Assembly: GCA_041494885.1 (NCBI GenBank)
Contig: JBGQBO010000010.1
Location: 1 to 64,000, forward strand
Source of the DNA: JAIQFV01 sp041494885
Lineage (GTDB): Bacteria; Acidobacteriota; Terriglobia; JAIQFV01
Direction of reading: 5' to 3'
Length of the DNA stretch: 64,000 nucleotides
The notes under the pieces are model-generated. The model saw nothing but the letters and a program-made list of their open reading frames with translations, was not told where the DNA came from and did not search any database. Position numbers and translations under genes: made by a program. Positions 50,834-59,601 of this stretch are shown here, one piece after another; within the stretch, counting starts at the first letter, position 1, and each line of letters starts with the position of its first letter.

Positions 50834-50998
50834 CACGGACCCATTCTAGGGAATGGATTCCGCGAAATCAAGGAGAGATCTTTCGTGGGAAGACAACGCC
50901 ATGGCGGAATCCGGAGACACAAAGCAGGGAAGGCCCCTCCAAGGACGATCGTTGCGATTTCTCGTCACGAAGTTCGGAATTCGCCGTCCCCGGGGCGG

Positions 50999-52402
50999 TC
51001 AGTTTTCTTTCTTGCGTTTGATTTCGATGGCGAGGCGTTTGATTTTCTGGTTCAGGGTGGACAGAGGGACACCCAATTTCTCAGCGGCGTTGGTCTGGCT
51101 CCATCCCGTTTTTTCCAGGGTTTCCATGATTACCTGTCGTTCCACGGAATCCAGGATCTCAAAAAGTGTCGCATTTTCTTTGAGAGCCACGCTGCGCAGC
51201 ATCCGAGTCCCGGGGGTACTGGACTCGAATATGGACTCGGGAAGCAGGGAGACATCGACCCATTCCCCGGTGCTGAGCACGACGGCTCGCTCCACGGCGT
51301 TCTCCAGCTCGCGCACATTGCCGGGCCAGTGATAATCCATCAGTACCTTCAGGGCCTCCGGGGTAAAGCGAATCGGCGGTTTCGCGTTATCCTGACAGTA
51401 TTTCTGGATAAAGTGCTCCACCAGCAGGGGGATGTCTTCTTTTCGCTCGCGCAGGGGAGGCAGCTGGATGCAAATCACGTTCAACCGGTAATAAAGGTCC
51501 TCGCGAAACTTTCCCTGAGTGACCTGGCCCTTCAGATCCTCATTGGTGGCGGCGATAATGCGCACATCCACCTTGATGGTCTCGACTCCCCCCAGGTGCA
51601 TGAACTCGCGTTCTTGAATCACGCGGAGTAACTTCGCCTGAGTCTCCAGCCCCACCAGTCCGATCTCATCAAAGAAGATCGTCCCGGTATTAGCGACCTC
51701 AAACAGACCCTGCTTTGCGGCCACCGCGCTTGTGAACGCCCCCCTCTCATGCCCGAAGAGATTGGACTCCAGCAGATCGGCCGGAAGGGACCCGGTATTG
51801 ACCGGCACAAAGGGTCGATCCGCGCGTGTGGAGGCCGAATGGATGGCTTTGGCAATGAGCTCCTTGCCGGTGCCGCTCTCCCCCTGCACGAGGATCGTGG
51901 AGCGTGACGGGGCCACTTGCGAGACGAGGTCGAAGATCTTCAGCATCCGCTCGCTCTTGCCCACGATGTTGGGAAAATTATAGCGTTCCTTGAGTGCCCG
52001 CTTGAGCTGAAGGTTTTCAATGAAGAGCTGGCGTTGGCGAACCGCATTTTCGACATCGATCAACAGCTTCTCATTGTCCCAGGGCTTGGTGATGAAATCG
52101 TTCGCGCCGGCCTTGATCGCGGCCACTGCGTTTTCCACCGAGCCGAAGGCGGTGATCATCACCACGGCCAAGTTATGGTCCATGGCGCGGATTTCCTTCA
52201 GCACCTCCAAGCCGTTCTTCCCCGGCATCATCACGTCCAGCAGGACAATGTCATAGCTCTTCTCGCGCAACCGTTGCAGTCCCGGATCGCCGGCTTCGGC
52301 TTCATCCACCGAGTATCCTTCGGCGCTGAGAAGCACCTGCAGAGACTCGCGGATCTCCGCTTCGTCATCAATGACCAGGATGTTCGCTTTGTCTGAAGAC
52401 AT
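50999..52402 (-). CDS. Sigma-54-type response regulator (NtrC family)
   Basis: A 467-residue protein starting MSSDKANILVIDDEAEIRES. The receiver domain (residues ~5-120) has the phosphorylated Asp in IVLLDVMMPGKNG. The AAA+ domain has Walker A GESGTGKELIAKAI, Walker B FFDEIG, and SNLFGHERGAFTSAV. The sigma-54-contacting motif here is GAFTSA instead of GAFTGA. A Fis-type helix-turn-helix closes the protein (ERQVIMETLEKTGWSQTNAA). It begins 29 bases after the stop of the histidine kinase gene, so the two form a two-component operon. Target promoters are not obvious. Confidence 0.93.
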   Translation of the reverse strand: MSSDKANILVIDDEAEIRESLQVLLSAEGYSVDEAEAGDPGLQRLREKSYDIVLLDVMMPGKNGLEVLKEIRAMDHNLAVVMITAFGSVENAVAAIKAGANDFITKPWDNEKLLIDVENAVRQRQLFIENLQLKRALKERYNFPNIVGKSERMLKIFDLVSQVAPSRSTILVQGESGTGKELIAKAIHSASTRADRPFVPVNTGSLPADLLESNLFGHERGAFTSAVAAKQGLFEVANTGTIFFDEIGLVGLETQAKLLRVIQEREFMHLGGVETIKVDVRIIAATNEDLKGQVTQGKFREDLYYRLNVICIQLPPLRERKEDIPLLVEHFIQKYCQDNAKPPIRFTPEALKVLMDYHWPGNVRELENAVERAVVLSTGEWVDVSLLPESIFESSTPGTRMLRSVALKENATLFEILDSVERQVIMETLEKTGWSQTNAAEKLGVPLSTLNQKIKRLAIEIKRKKEN

Positions 52403-52431
52403 ACGATGTAATGACCAACCCGGGTGGGGCG

Positions 52432-55368
52432 TCAAACGTTGACAGCTTTCTCAAGGGAAGACTTTGGGTGTAAGGCCGGAAACTCAAGAGTGAAACGGGT
52501 GCCTTGTCCCGGGTGGCTCTCCACGTCAATTTTCCCGGAATGCTCCTGAATGATGCCATAGCTGACGGAAAGACCCAGCCCGGTGCCACGGCCCGTTTTG
52601 GTGGTAAAGAAGGGATCGTAGATTTTTTTCAAATGTTCGGGTGAGATGCCTGACCCGGTGTCCGTCACTTCGATGACCACTTCAGAGTTCCGTGCCTGGG
52701 TGCAGACCGTCAGGATGCCGCCATGCGTCATCGCGTCCTTGGCATTGAGGAACAGATTCAGAAACACCTGCTGCAGTTTGCCCCCGTTGGCCTGGATGCA
52801 GGGCAATTGCGTGTCGAGGTTTTTCTCCACGGCCACCTTCGCCGTTCGGAACTGATGATCCAGAAGGGAGAGCGTTTCCGAGATGACTTTGTTGCAGTCC
52901 ACCTCCGCGTACTGGGTCCCGCTGGTCCGCGAGAAGTTCAACAGCGCATTCACAATCTCCGAGGCCCGGAAGGATTGCTTGATGATCTTGTCGACGATCT
53001 TCATCTTGGGATCGTCCGATTTCAATTGCTTCTGAAGCATCTGGGTATAGCTGGAAATGACCGCCAGCGGCGTGTTTACTTCATGCGCCACGCCGGCCGC
53101 CAGCAGGCCAATCGAGGTCAGTTTTTCGGACTGCATCAGCTGATCTTCGAGCGACGCGCGATCCGTGACGTCATCGAAAAGGATCAGCTTCCCCTTGATG
53201 CTGTTGTCGCGGCTGATCAGCGGCGTCACGGCGATATTCACCATGCGCCATCCTGCGTCTTCGCCGCTGGAATTCCCGTTTTCCCCCGCGGGCACCATCC
53301 CCGTGGGAGCCCGCAAATTAAATCGGTAGATCCGCGCAATGGGGTCTTCTCCTCCATTGCTGCCTAACGCCGCCGTAGCCACGCTGCTGGAGTACACGCG
53401 CTGGATGGCGCGAAGCAGATCTTGCGAAAAGACTTCCTTGAGGGGTCGGCGAAGCGCATGAGACCGCGGAACGCCGTAGAACCGCTCCATCTGCGAGTTC
53501 CAGGATTCGATGCGGTCCTCCATATTCGTGGTCAGGATACCAACATTGATGGACTCCACGATGTTTTCCAGGAAGTCCTTTAACCGCTGCGCTTCAGTGG
53601 CCTCTTGCTCCAGCGAGTGGTAGAGCTGCGCGTTCTCGACGGCAATCCCCACATAGCCGGCGATGGTCTGCAACAGTTCGAAATCCTCGCTGGATAGAAA
53701 ATCACCCTGTTGGGTTTTGCTCAGGCCGATCACCGCAATAATGGAGTCTTTCACCACACACGGGAGGTAATAATTGAGATCCAGTTGCTTCAGCGTGGCA
53801 TGGACCTCCGGCTTCTCTTTGAGAAGGGACTTGAAGTTCTCGTAGAAGAGATAACCGCGCAGCAGCTCCGGCCGGTCGGGTGAAAGAAAGCTGAGGTTCA
53901 GGTTCGAGATGTCGCGGATCCCCAGTGTCTTTGCCACCTCAAAGGCCCCCAGCGGGGTGTCCATTCGCAGGAAGATGGCAATCTTGTTCACTAACAAGGT
54001 TTGTGAGATGCGCTCGACAACCGAGTTCAACATGCGGCCGAGGTGCACTTCCGAACTCAGCGCACGACCGAATTCAATCATCGTGGCGCGGTAATCGTAC
54101 CGCTCCTGGTAGAAGAACTTGTCCAGACGCACCTGAATCCAGTTGCGCACGGGCGCAAACAGGAAGGCGGCCACCACCGTGGTCACCACGCTGACCACGC
54201 GGGATCCGGCAAGGGCATTGCTGAACATGACCCCAATCGCCGCCACCACCGCAAAGTAAAGGCCCACAATCATCAAGGTGGCCAGCGTATAGGCAGCCCC
54301 CTGTTTGAAAATAATGTCCACGTCCATCAAGCGGTATCGGATGATGGCATACCCGAATGTGAGCGGAATCAGGATCAGGGGAAGAACTGAAAGGTTCATC
54401 CACAGGGTGGGGACTTGTCCCAGAAAATAGGGAATTGCATAGCCGATCGAGAAGGGGACCACCGCAGCCACCGCTCCCGGCGTAATCCACTTCATCTGCT
54501 GCTTGAGCTCGGGAGTATCCGCGCGGCGGTAGGTGTGGATCAGGCTCGCGGTTCCAGCCAAAAAACAAAGGGCGGTATAAAGAATGTCAATCCGGTCGAG
54601 AAGCCATCGTTCGGGCAGCGTGAACCTTGCCTGGAACAGGATTCCCGTGACGAGAATGATTTGAAGACCCAATAGAACCAGGGCCGGGGCATAGAGAAAA
54701 CCGAGAATATACCTTCGAGACTCCAGAGCCTTCTTGTACCGGGGAAACGACAGGCAGAAATGAACGAACAAGGGAGGCTGGAGGAGCAAGGCTGCGGAAT
54801 TGACCCAGTACACGCTCCAATCAAATAAATTGAGTTTCCCCGTGTATGAGAACGCGTAAACAACGAACGAGGCCAAACAAAAAACATAGAAGAGCGTTGC
54901 CCGCGGCGCTTCCCAGCGCCGGACAAAAATAAAGATACCGATCAGGAGATAGAGAACCCCGATAATCTCCAGATAAAACTTGAGGGAAGCGCGCGTGTCT
55001 TGCGGGGCGACGATCACCCGTGAATCGATGGGAACGCCCTCTCGAATGAGATGATAGTTTGCCTTACTCCAGGCGCCCATCCGGAAGAGTTGCTGGGTCA
55101 CTTCGATCGCATCCGCCACCTGGTGCCCTTCGACCGAAACCAAAACGTCCCCGGTGTGAATCCCCGCCTTCTCTCCCGGCCCACCGGGCTCCACAATCCA
55201 GGCTTCGACCCCTTTTTCGGAATCTCTCCACGAAACCCCATCGTCGGGCGGTACCCAGGCATTGGTCTCCGCCCGCTTGATAAAATTGATCACCCCAAAC
55301 ACAATCACCGACACGGTGATCAAGGCGATCACCACCGACTTGAATGAGAATGGGACAATTCGGGTCAT
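52432..55368 (-). CDS. PDZ-bearing multi-span hybrid-sensor histidine kinase
   Basis: A 978-residue protein. A first span (residues ~12-30) is followed by a PDZ-like domain outside the membrane (EPGGPGEKAGIHTGDVLVS, about 55-85). A group of about seven more spans lies at ~135-350. A GAF-like domain (ENAQLYHSLEQEATEAQRLK at its end) and a PAS domain (SINVGILTTNMEDRIESWNS) are cytoplasmic. The kinase core has the His in GVAHEVNTPLAVISS near residue 760, the N-box LFLNAKDAM, and G-boxes DTGSGISPEHLK and GTGLGLSVSYGI. It should autophosphorylate and activate the regulator encoded next. The signal could be a peptide or C-terminal end recognised by PDZ. Confidence 0.9.
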   Translation of the reverse strand: MTRIVPFSFKSVVIALITVSVIVFGVINFIKRAETNAWVPPDDGVSWRDSEKGVEAWIVEPGGPGEKAGIHTGDVLVSVEGHQVADAIEVTQQLFRMGAWSKANYHLIREGVPIDSRVIVAPQDTRASLKFYLEIIGVLYLLIGIFIFVRRWEAPRATLFYVFCLASFVVYAFSYTGKLNLFDWSVYWVNSAALLLQPPLFVHFCLSFPRYKKALESRRYILGFLYAPALVLLGLQIILVTGILFQARFTLPERWLLDRIDILYTALCFLAGTASLIHTYRRADTPELKQQMKWITPGAVAAVVPFSIGYAIPYFLGQVPTLWMNLSVLPLILIPLTFGYAIIRYRLMDVDIIFKQGAAYTLATLMIVGLYFAVVAAIGVMFSNALAGSRVVSVVTTVVAAFLFAPVRNWIQVRLDKFFYQERYDYRATMIEFGRALSSEVHLGRMLNSVVERISQTLLVNKIAIFLRMDTPLGAFEVAKTLGIRDISNLNLSFLSPDRPELLRGYLFYENFKSLLKEKPEVHATLKQLDLNYYLPCVVKDSIIAVIGLSKTQQGDFLSSEDFELLQTIAGYVGIAVENAQLYHSLEQEATEAQRLKDFLENIVESINVGILTTNMEDRIESWNSQMERFYGVPRSHALRRPLKEVFSQDLLRAIQRVYSSSVATAALGSNGGEDPIARIYRFNLRAPTGMVPAGENGNSSGEDAGWRMVNIAVTPLISRDNSIKGKLILFDDVTDRASLEDQLMQSEKLTSIGLLAAGVAHEVNTPLAVISSYTQMLQKQLKSDDPKMKIVDKIIKQSFRASEIVNALLNFSRTSGTQYAEVDCNKVISETLSLLDHQFRTAKVAVEKNLDTQLPCIQANGGKLQQVFLNLFLNAKDAMTHGGILTVCTQARNSEVVIEVTDTGSGISPEHLKKIYDPFFTTKTGRGTGLGLSVSYGIIQEHSGKIDVESHPGQGTRFTLEFPALHPKSSLEKAVNV

Positions 55369-55948
55369 GAATCCTTGCTGCCAGTTTTACCAGTGGTTCT
55401 GAGGCGTGGTGGATCTATCATTGGAGAGCGGCAGCTCTCCCTTGTCTTATGTTTTTTTACCGCAACGACTCGCCGGATCAACTGACCTTCAAGTCTGCAA
55501 TCAAAAGATTTTAGGTGAGCCAATCCGTAAGAACTGAAGAAACATTTCATAAACATGCAACTCGACTGCCACATTTTAGAACAATATTCATACCATTAAC
55601 CATATGATTTAAGACGGGATATTTATCACATATGATGCGCAAGCTCAAATCTACAAATTCCGGAATTTGCACTATGAAAAATAAAATATCTGGCCATCTC
55701 CAAAACCATCCTGCTACGGCGTGCTGTAAGCAAGACTTGAGTCGTTTCTTTATGCGCCGAAGTCACCCTTGATGAGTCTGGGGATTCTCGTTAGGATGGC
55801 CTTGCTGTCCTTCGCGCTTCGTCAAATAGCCCTTCGAAAAGAGCCTTCTGCGCTCATCGATCGGTCTCCCAATCTCTCACTTTCAATCCTTGAATTACTG
55901 TCGCTGTCGCCATCCTAACTCTCCCCGGTTATGCGTTTGTGCCAATCG
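55369..55948. other. AT-rich intergenic region
   Basis: About 580 bases between the kinase gene start and the hypothetical gene. The part from about 55540 to 55700 is clearly more AT-rich than the rest of the window. It may hold the kinase promoter, but no consensus pair is convincing. A ~46-codon frame begins at 55632 without a ribosome site. Confidence 0.5.
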
Positions 55949-56839
55949 TCACTTCGCGATTGAGAAATCCCACACGGTGGGAGTGTACTGGTTTTGGGTA
56001 GGGCTCAACGCAACAAGACAGTACTCCCCCTCAGCAAGCGGTTTCTCCGGAAAGACCTTGAAGACGTTTTCGGCGATTCGAATGGACGGGGTAAAAACGT
56101 ATTCCTGTGATCTTTCACGGTCACTCCCGGTAATCTGGGAATGCGATACTTCCTTGAGCACGCGCGCGGACTTAGTGACAATCATCCGGAACAATGACAA
56201 TTGCCCACCCCGTTCTTCGGGCAGGTACACGTAGAAGACCGGAGTGAGTGTGGACAATTTAACTTCCGCGCTGGGGCCATCGAGCTGGATCGTGACTTTT
56301 TGTTTCATGATGGGCGCCGGTGCAACCCTATTGATAATGGCACTCTTGCGGTCGGTCCGTTTTCGGGTCCCCACCTCCGTCAACGGCGCCAGGTTTTTCC
56401 CGTCCCAGGCGTAGAGCCCATACGCTTCAGGAAGCTTAATACCCGGGGAGATCTCAACCTCTCTGGCTGGTTTTAATCTGTTCAGGGCTTGATCCTTCGA
56501 ATCCTCCTCGGGAGCATCAACCAATTTTCTGGGGGTTGCTCTCAACTCCCGGGCCTCTTTCTCATTCAATTCTTTCGTCGCTGCCAGATCCACCAGATTC
56601 AAGGGCACTTCCTCCCATTCGTTTCGCTCATATGACTTGAACCGGATGCGATCCCCTTTCACCTCGTAGCGCTCCACCTTTTCCGTGGTCCCGTCCTTGA
56701 AAACGAGTTTCTGCTGAGGAAACGCCGCCGTTGTCGCAATCATCAAGCATCCGGCCGCCGCCAGCAGGACCCGAGCAAATAGTCCAACGAATATCAGGGA
56801 TCTCCCCTTCATGACTCCCTTAATTTCATTGCGGATCAT
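55949..56839 (-). CDS. Secreted protein, unknown function
   Basis: A 296-residue protein starting MIRNEIKGVMKGRSLIFVG, with a signal segment (ARVLLAAAGCLMIATTAAF). The mature part begins QQKLVFKDGTTEKVERYEVK, a short strand-rich pattern often seen in Acidobacteriota small secreted proteins. About 140 residues then resemble no family I know (GEYCLVALSPTQNQYTPTVW at the end). A second ATG at 56812 is possible. It lies downstream of the thiolase gene, but 124 bases separate them. Confidence 0.6.
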   Translation of the reverse strand: MIRNEIKGVMKGRSLIFVGLFARVLLAAAGCLMIATTAAFPQQKLVFKDGTTEKVERYEVKGDRIRFKSYERNEWEEVPLNLVDLAATKELNEKEARELRATPRKLVDAPEEDSKDQALNRLKPAREVEISPGIKLPEAYGLYAWDGKNLAPLTEVGTRKRTDRKSAIINRVAPAPIMKQKVTIQLDGPSAEVKLSTLTPVFYVYLPEERGGQLSLFRMIVTKSARVLKEVSHSQITGSDRERSQEYVFTPSIRIAENVFKVFPEKPLAEGEYCLVALSPTQNQYTPTVWDFSIAK

Positions 56840-56962
56840 AGCTTCCCCCCCGAGGCAGCCGATGACACCTCATCTCCCGCGCATCCATTCCAAGCGGATT
56901 CAGCTCGCGAACCCGGCTTCGGCATCGAGGCCAAAAGGATCGATTCTCCTACTCGACCCGGA

Positions 56963-58213
56963 CTAAGCCCGCTCCAAAGCCAGCGCCACCCCCAGCCCTC
57001 CGCTGACGCACAACGTGGCCAACCCCCTCTTCGCCTGACGCTTCTCCATTTCATGAACCAGCGTCGTCACGATGCGGGCGCCTGTGGCGCCAATGGGGTG
57101 ACCGAGTGCAATCGCCCCGCCATTCACATTCAGCCTTAGATGATCGAAATGCAATTCGCGATCGCATGCCAGGACCTGCGCCGCGAAAGCCTCATTCAGT
57201 TCGATCACCTCGAACTCCTCAAGATGGAATCCCGTCTTTTGGAGGAGCTGCCGGACGGCAGGAACAGGACCAATCCCCATCATCCGGGGATCGATCCCCA
57301 CACTAGTCCAGCCGGCGATGCGAGCCAGCGGTCTGAGACGATGCTGCTCCGCTTTTGATGCCGACATGAGGAGGACCGCGGCGGCCCCGTCGGTTATTCC
57401 TGAAGAATTCCCGGCCGTGACCGTCCCCGATTTCGAGAAAACGGGTGGGAGTTTTCTGAGGTCTTCGAGGGAGGCCTTCATTCGTGGATGCTCATCCGTC
57501 CTCACCAGCGACACGCCCCTGTTCTTATCACCGCGCGAATGGCCTGGCTCGAGGCGAGGGGATTCGCTGGAGTGATTTCCGGGTCGTTCCACCTTTGTTG
57601 TCAAATCCACCGGGACAATTTCAGAATCGAACCGGCCGCTGACCATCGCCCGCTCGGCCCTGTGTTGGCTTTCGAGCGCATAAGCATCCTGCTCCTCGCG
57701 TGAAATCCGGTACTGTTGCGCCAGCAGATCTGCCGTTTCACCCATGAGCATCCTCGACAGCGGACACAAAAACCCGTCTCGATACATCCCGTCCACCAGG
57801 GCCTGTGTTCCCAGTCGGGCTCCCCATCGGGCATTTTCCAGGTAAAATGGAAGCCGGCTCATGGACTCAGTTCCCCCGGCGACCACACACTCCTCGTTTC
57901 CAAGAGCAATCTCCTGGGCACCGATCAGGATGGATTTCAAACTCGAAGCGCACGCCATGTTAACGGTAAAGGCAACCCGCTCCTCAGGAATGCCGGCGCG
58001 CCACAGAATCTGGCGCGCGACATTCGGGCCACTTCCTGCCTGCCGGGCGCAGCCAAAGATCAATTCATCCACCTCAGCCGGATCCAAGCCCGCCCGCTCG
58101 AGAACCGCACGCGCCACGGTCGCCCCCAGATCCGCTGCCGAACAATCCTTCAAACCCCCACCGAATTTCCCAATGGGTGTCCGTTGGGCTCCAACAATGA
58201 ATACTTCGCGCAT
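56963..58213 (-). CDS. Acetyl-CoA acetyltransferase / thiolase
   Basis: A 416-residue thiolase. The acyl-accepting Cys is in NMACASSLKS near residue 90. GGTESMSRLPFYL, the His in NVNGGAIALGHPIGATGAR and the Cys in CVSGGLGVAL complete the catalytic set, so it is active in principle. It can condense two acetyl-CoA or cleave 3-ketoacyl-CoA. A ~25-residue hydrophilic insertion (PGNHSSESPRLEPGHSRGDK) precedes the usual DEHPR motif. It is divergent from the GntR-type regulator gene at 58379, which may control it. Confidence 0.93.
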   Translation of the reverse strand: MREVFIVGAQRTPIGKFGGGLKDCSAADLGATVARAVLERAGLDPAEVDELIFGCARQAGSGPNVARQILWRAGIPEERVAFTVNMACASSLKSILIGAQEIALGNEECVVAGGTESMSRLPFYLENARWGARLGTQALVDGMYRDGFLCPLSRMLMGETADLLAQQYRISREEQDAYALESQHRAERAMVSGRFDSEIVPVDLTTKVERPGNHSSESPRLEPGHSRGDKNRGVSLVRTDEHPRMKASLEDLRKLPPVFSKSGTVTAGNSSGITDGAAAVLLMSASKAEQHRLRPLARIAGWTSVGIDPRMMGIGPVPAVRQLLQKTGFHLEEFEVIELNEAFAAQVLACDRELHFDHLRLNVNGGAIALGHPIGATGARIVTTLVHEMEKRQAKRGLATLCVSGGLGVALALERA

Positions 58214-58378
58214 TTAAATCCTTCTCCTGGTTGAGTGGTTGCTCACAAATTATCTCACAATTCCCCGCGGGGGGGACGCTCTCACAAAGACGGGGCGATC
58301 GAACCGGTTGAAATTTGTTAGAATGGTGCTGTTGGAAAGGATACAGATCTCGATTCCTGCCAGGCGACCGGTGCTACG

Positions 58379-59398
58379 ATGCAATTCTCCCTCGACAAAT
58401 CCAGCAAGCTCCCCTTCTACGATCAAATCAAGAATCAATTGACGGCAGCCTTACACATGGGTGGCATGAAACATCACCAGCGGCTTCCAACCATTCGCGC
58501 CCTGGCGCGCGTCCTGGAGGTGAATCCCAAAACGATACTCAAAATCTATCATCAGCTTCAAATGGAGGGCCTGGTCGAAGTTCGTCTCGGCAGCGGTGTT
58601 CAAGTGGGGGCCATCGAGCGGACGCATTTTGAACGCAGTTATTATGCGTCCGTGGTGACGATGGTGGAGCGTCATCTCCACGAGGCAGGACTCATGCAAT
58701 TCTCCGAGACCGATTACCTCTCCCTGCTCCATGAGCTGATCGACGAGAAGAGGCGGCGGGAGATTAATTGCCTGGTGGTGGAATGCAACACGGAACAAAT
58801 TCGCCTGTTTGCCTCGGAAATCTCGGCGCGCATCGGCATCACGGCACACCCCGTCCTGATTGATGCTCTCATGGCGCCGGCTCGCCCGGTCGCCCAACTC
58901 CTCTCCAAGGCCTCCTTTCTGATCACCACCGACTTCCACTGGGAGGAGGTGGAACGCGTTGCCCTGCGGCACCACAAGATCCCCCTGAAGATCCGCTTGA
59001 AACCGGAATTCCTGACCACGCTCATTCATTGTGCGCGGAAGGGCGGGATTTTGATGGTGGTGTCCAATATGGACTACTTCTCCAAGTTTCGTGCGGCCCT
59101 TCGAGATCTGGGGTATGAATCGGTATTGAAGGATATCCATGCCATCCTGGCGTCTGACCAACCGCGTCTCGGCCCGATGCTGTCTCTCGTCAAGCACGTT
59201 TATGTCTCCCCGCTGTGTGATGAGGGAGTCCTTGACCGGGTCCCGTCCACGATTCGCAGGGTCCACTTTCCGGAATACCTCTCCGTCGAATCGCTGAACT
59301 CCCTTCGGACGGCCATCTTCATCCGGCACCTCCAAAGAGTCTTGCCCCCTCCTCCGGGCGAGCCCTCACCTGCCCTACGGAGGCGGAGAAGGCCGTAA
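58379..59398 (+). CDS. GntR-family transcriptional regulator
   Basis: A 339-residue protein starting MQFSLDKSSKLPFYDQIKNQ. The first ~70 residues are a GntR winged helix (RLPTIRALARVLEVNPKTIL, then MEGLVEVRLGSGVQVG). The C-terminal ~260 residues match neither UTRA nor the FadR/MocR folds that I can see. Their alternating strand and helix pattern (CLVVECNTEQIRLFASEI, FLITTDFHWEEVERVALRH, GILMVVSNMDYFSKFRAALR) suggests a ligand-binding alpha/beta domain. It lies between the divergent thiolase gene and the TonB-receptor gene, whose promoter carries an inverted repeat it might bind. Confidence 0.82.
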   Translation: MQFSLDKSSKLPFYDQIKNQLTAALHMGGMKHHQRLPTIRALARVLEVNPKTILKIYHQLQMEGLVEVRLGSGVQVGAIERTHFERSYYASVVTMVERHLHEAGLMQFSETDYLSLLHELIDEKRRREINCLVVECNTEQIRLFASEISARIGITAHPVLIDALMAPARPVAQLLSKASFLITTDFHWEEVERVALRHHKIPLKIRLKPEFLTTLIHCARKGGILMVVSNMDYFSKFRAALRDLGYESVLKDIHAILASDQPRLGPMLSLVKHVYVSPLCDEGVLDRVPSTIRRVHFPEYLSVESLNSLRTAIFIRHLQRVLPPPPGEPSPALRRRRRP

Positions 59399-59416
59399 CC
59401 CCCTGAAGCCTCCCTC

Positions 59417-59464
59417 TGGAACAATCCTCTAAAAATATTTGAATTGTTCCATTGCATGGAACAA
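59417..59464 (+). promoter_or_regulatory. Candidate operator: three TGGAACAA/TTGTTCCA half-sites
   Basis: TGGAACAA at 59417-59424, TTGTTCCAT at 59444-59452 and ATGGAACAA at 59456-59464. The last two form a perfect 9-bp inverted repeat with a 3-base spacer, and the first copy makes a wider inverted pair with the second. Its place overlapping the -35 of the downstream promoter is typical of a repressor or activator site. Confidence 0.6.
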
Positions 59465-59481
59465 CAGCCTTGGGCTATAAC
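59452..59481 (+). promoter_or_regulatory. Promoter of the TonB-dependent receptor gene
   Basis: TTGCAT (59452-59457), 18 bases, TATAAC (59476-59481). The -35 lies in the middle of the inverted repeat described above. Transcription would start near 59489, giving a leader of about 113 bases. Confidence 0.5.
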
Positions 59482-59601
59482 CAAAACCAGATATCACTTT
59501 ATTTTGAATGCTGGGTCTGCCTGGCGTTGGCTCGGGTTGGATTTTAACAACAGGAGTTACCACTGCATTGTAGTGTTTAAACCACTAAATACGGAGGGAG
59601 T

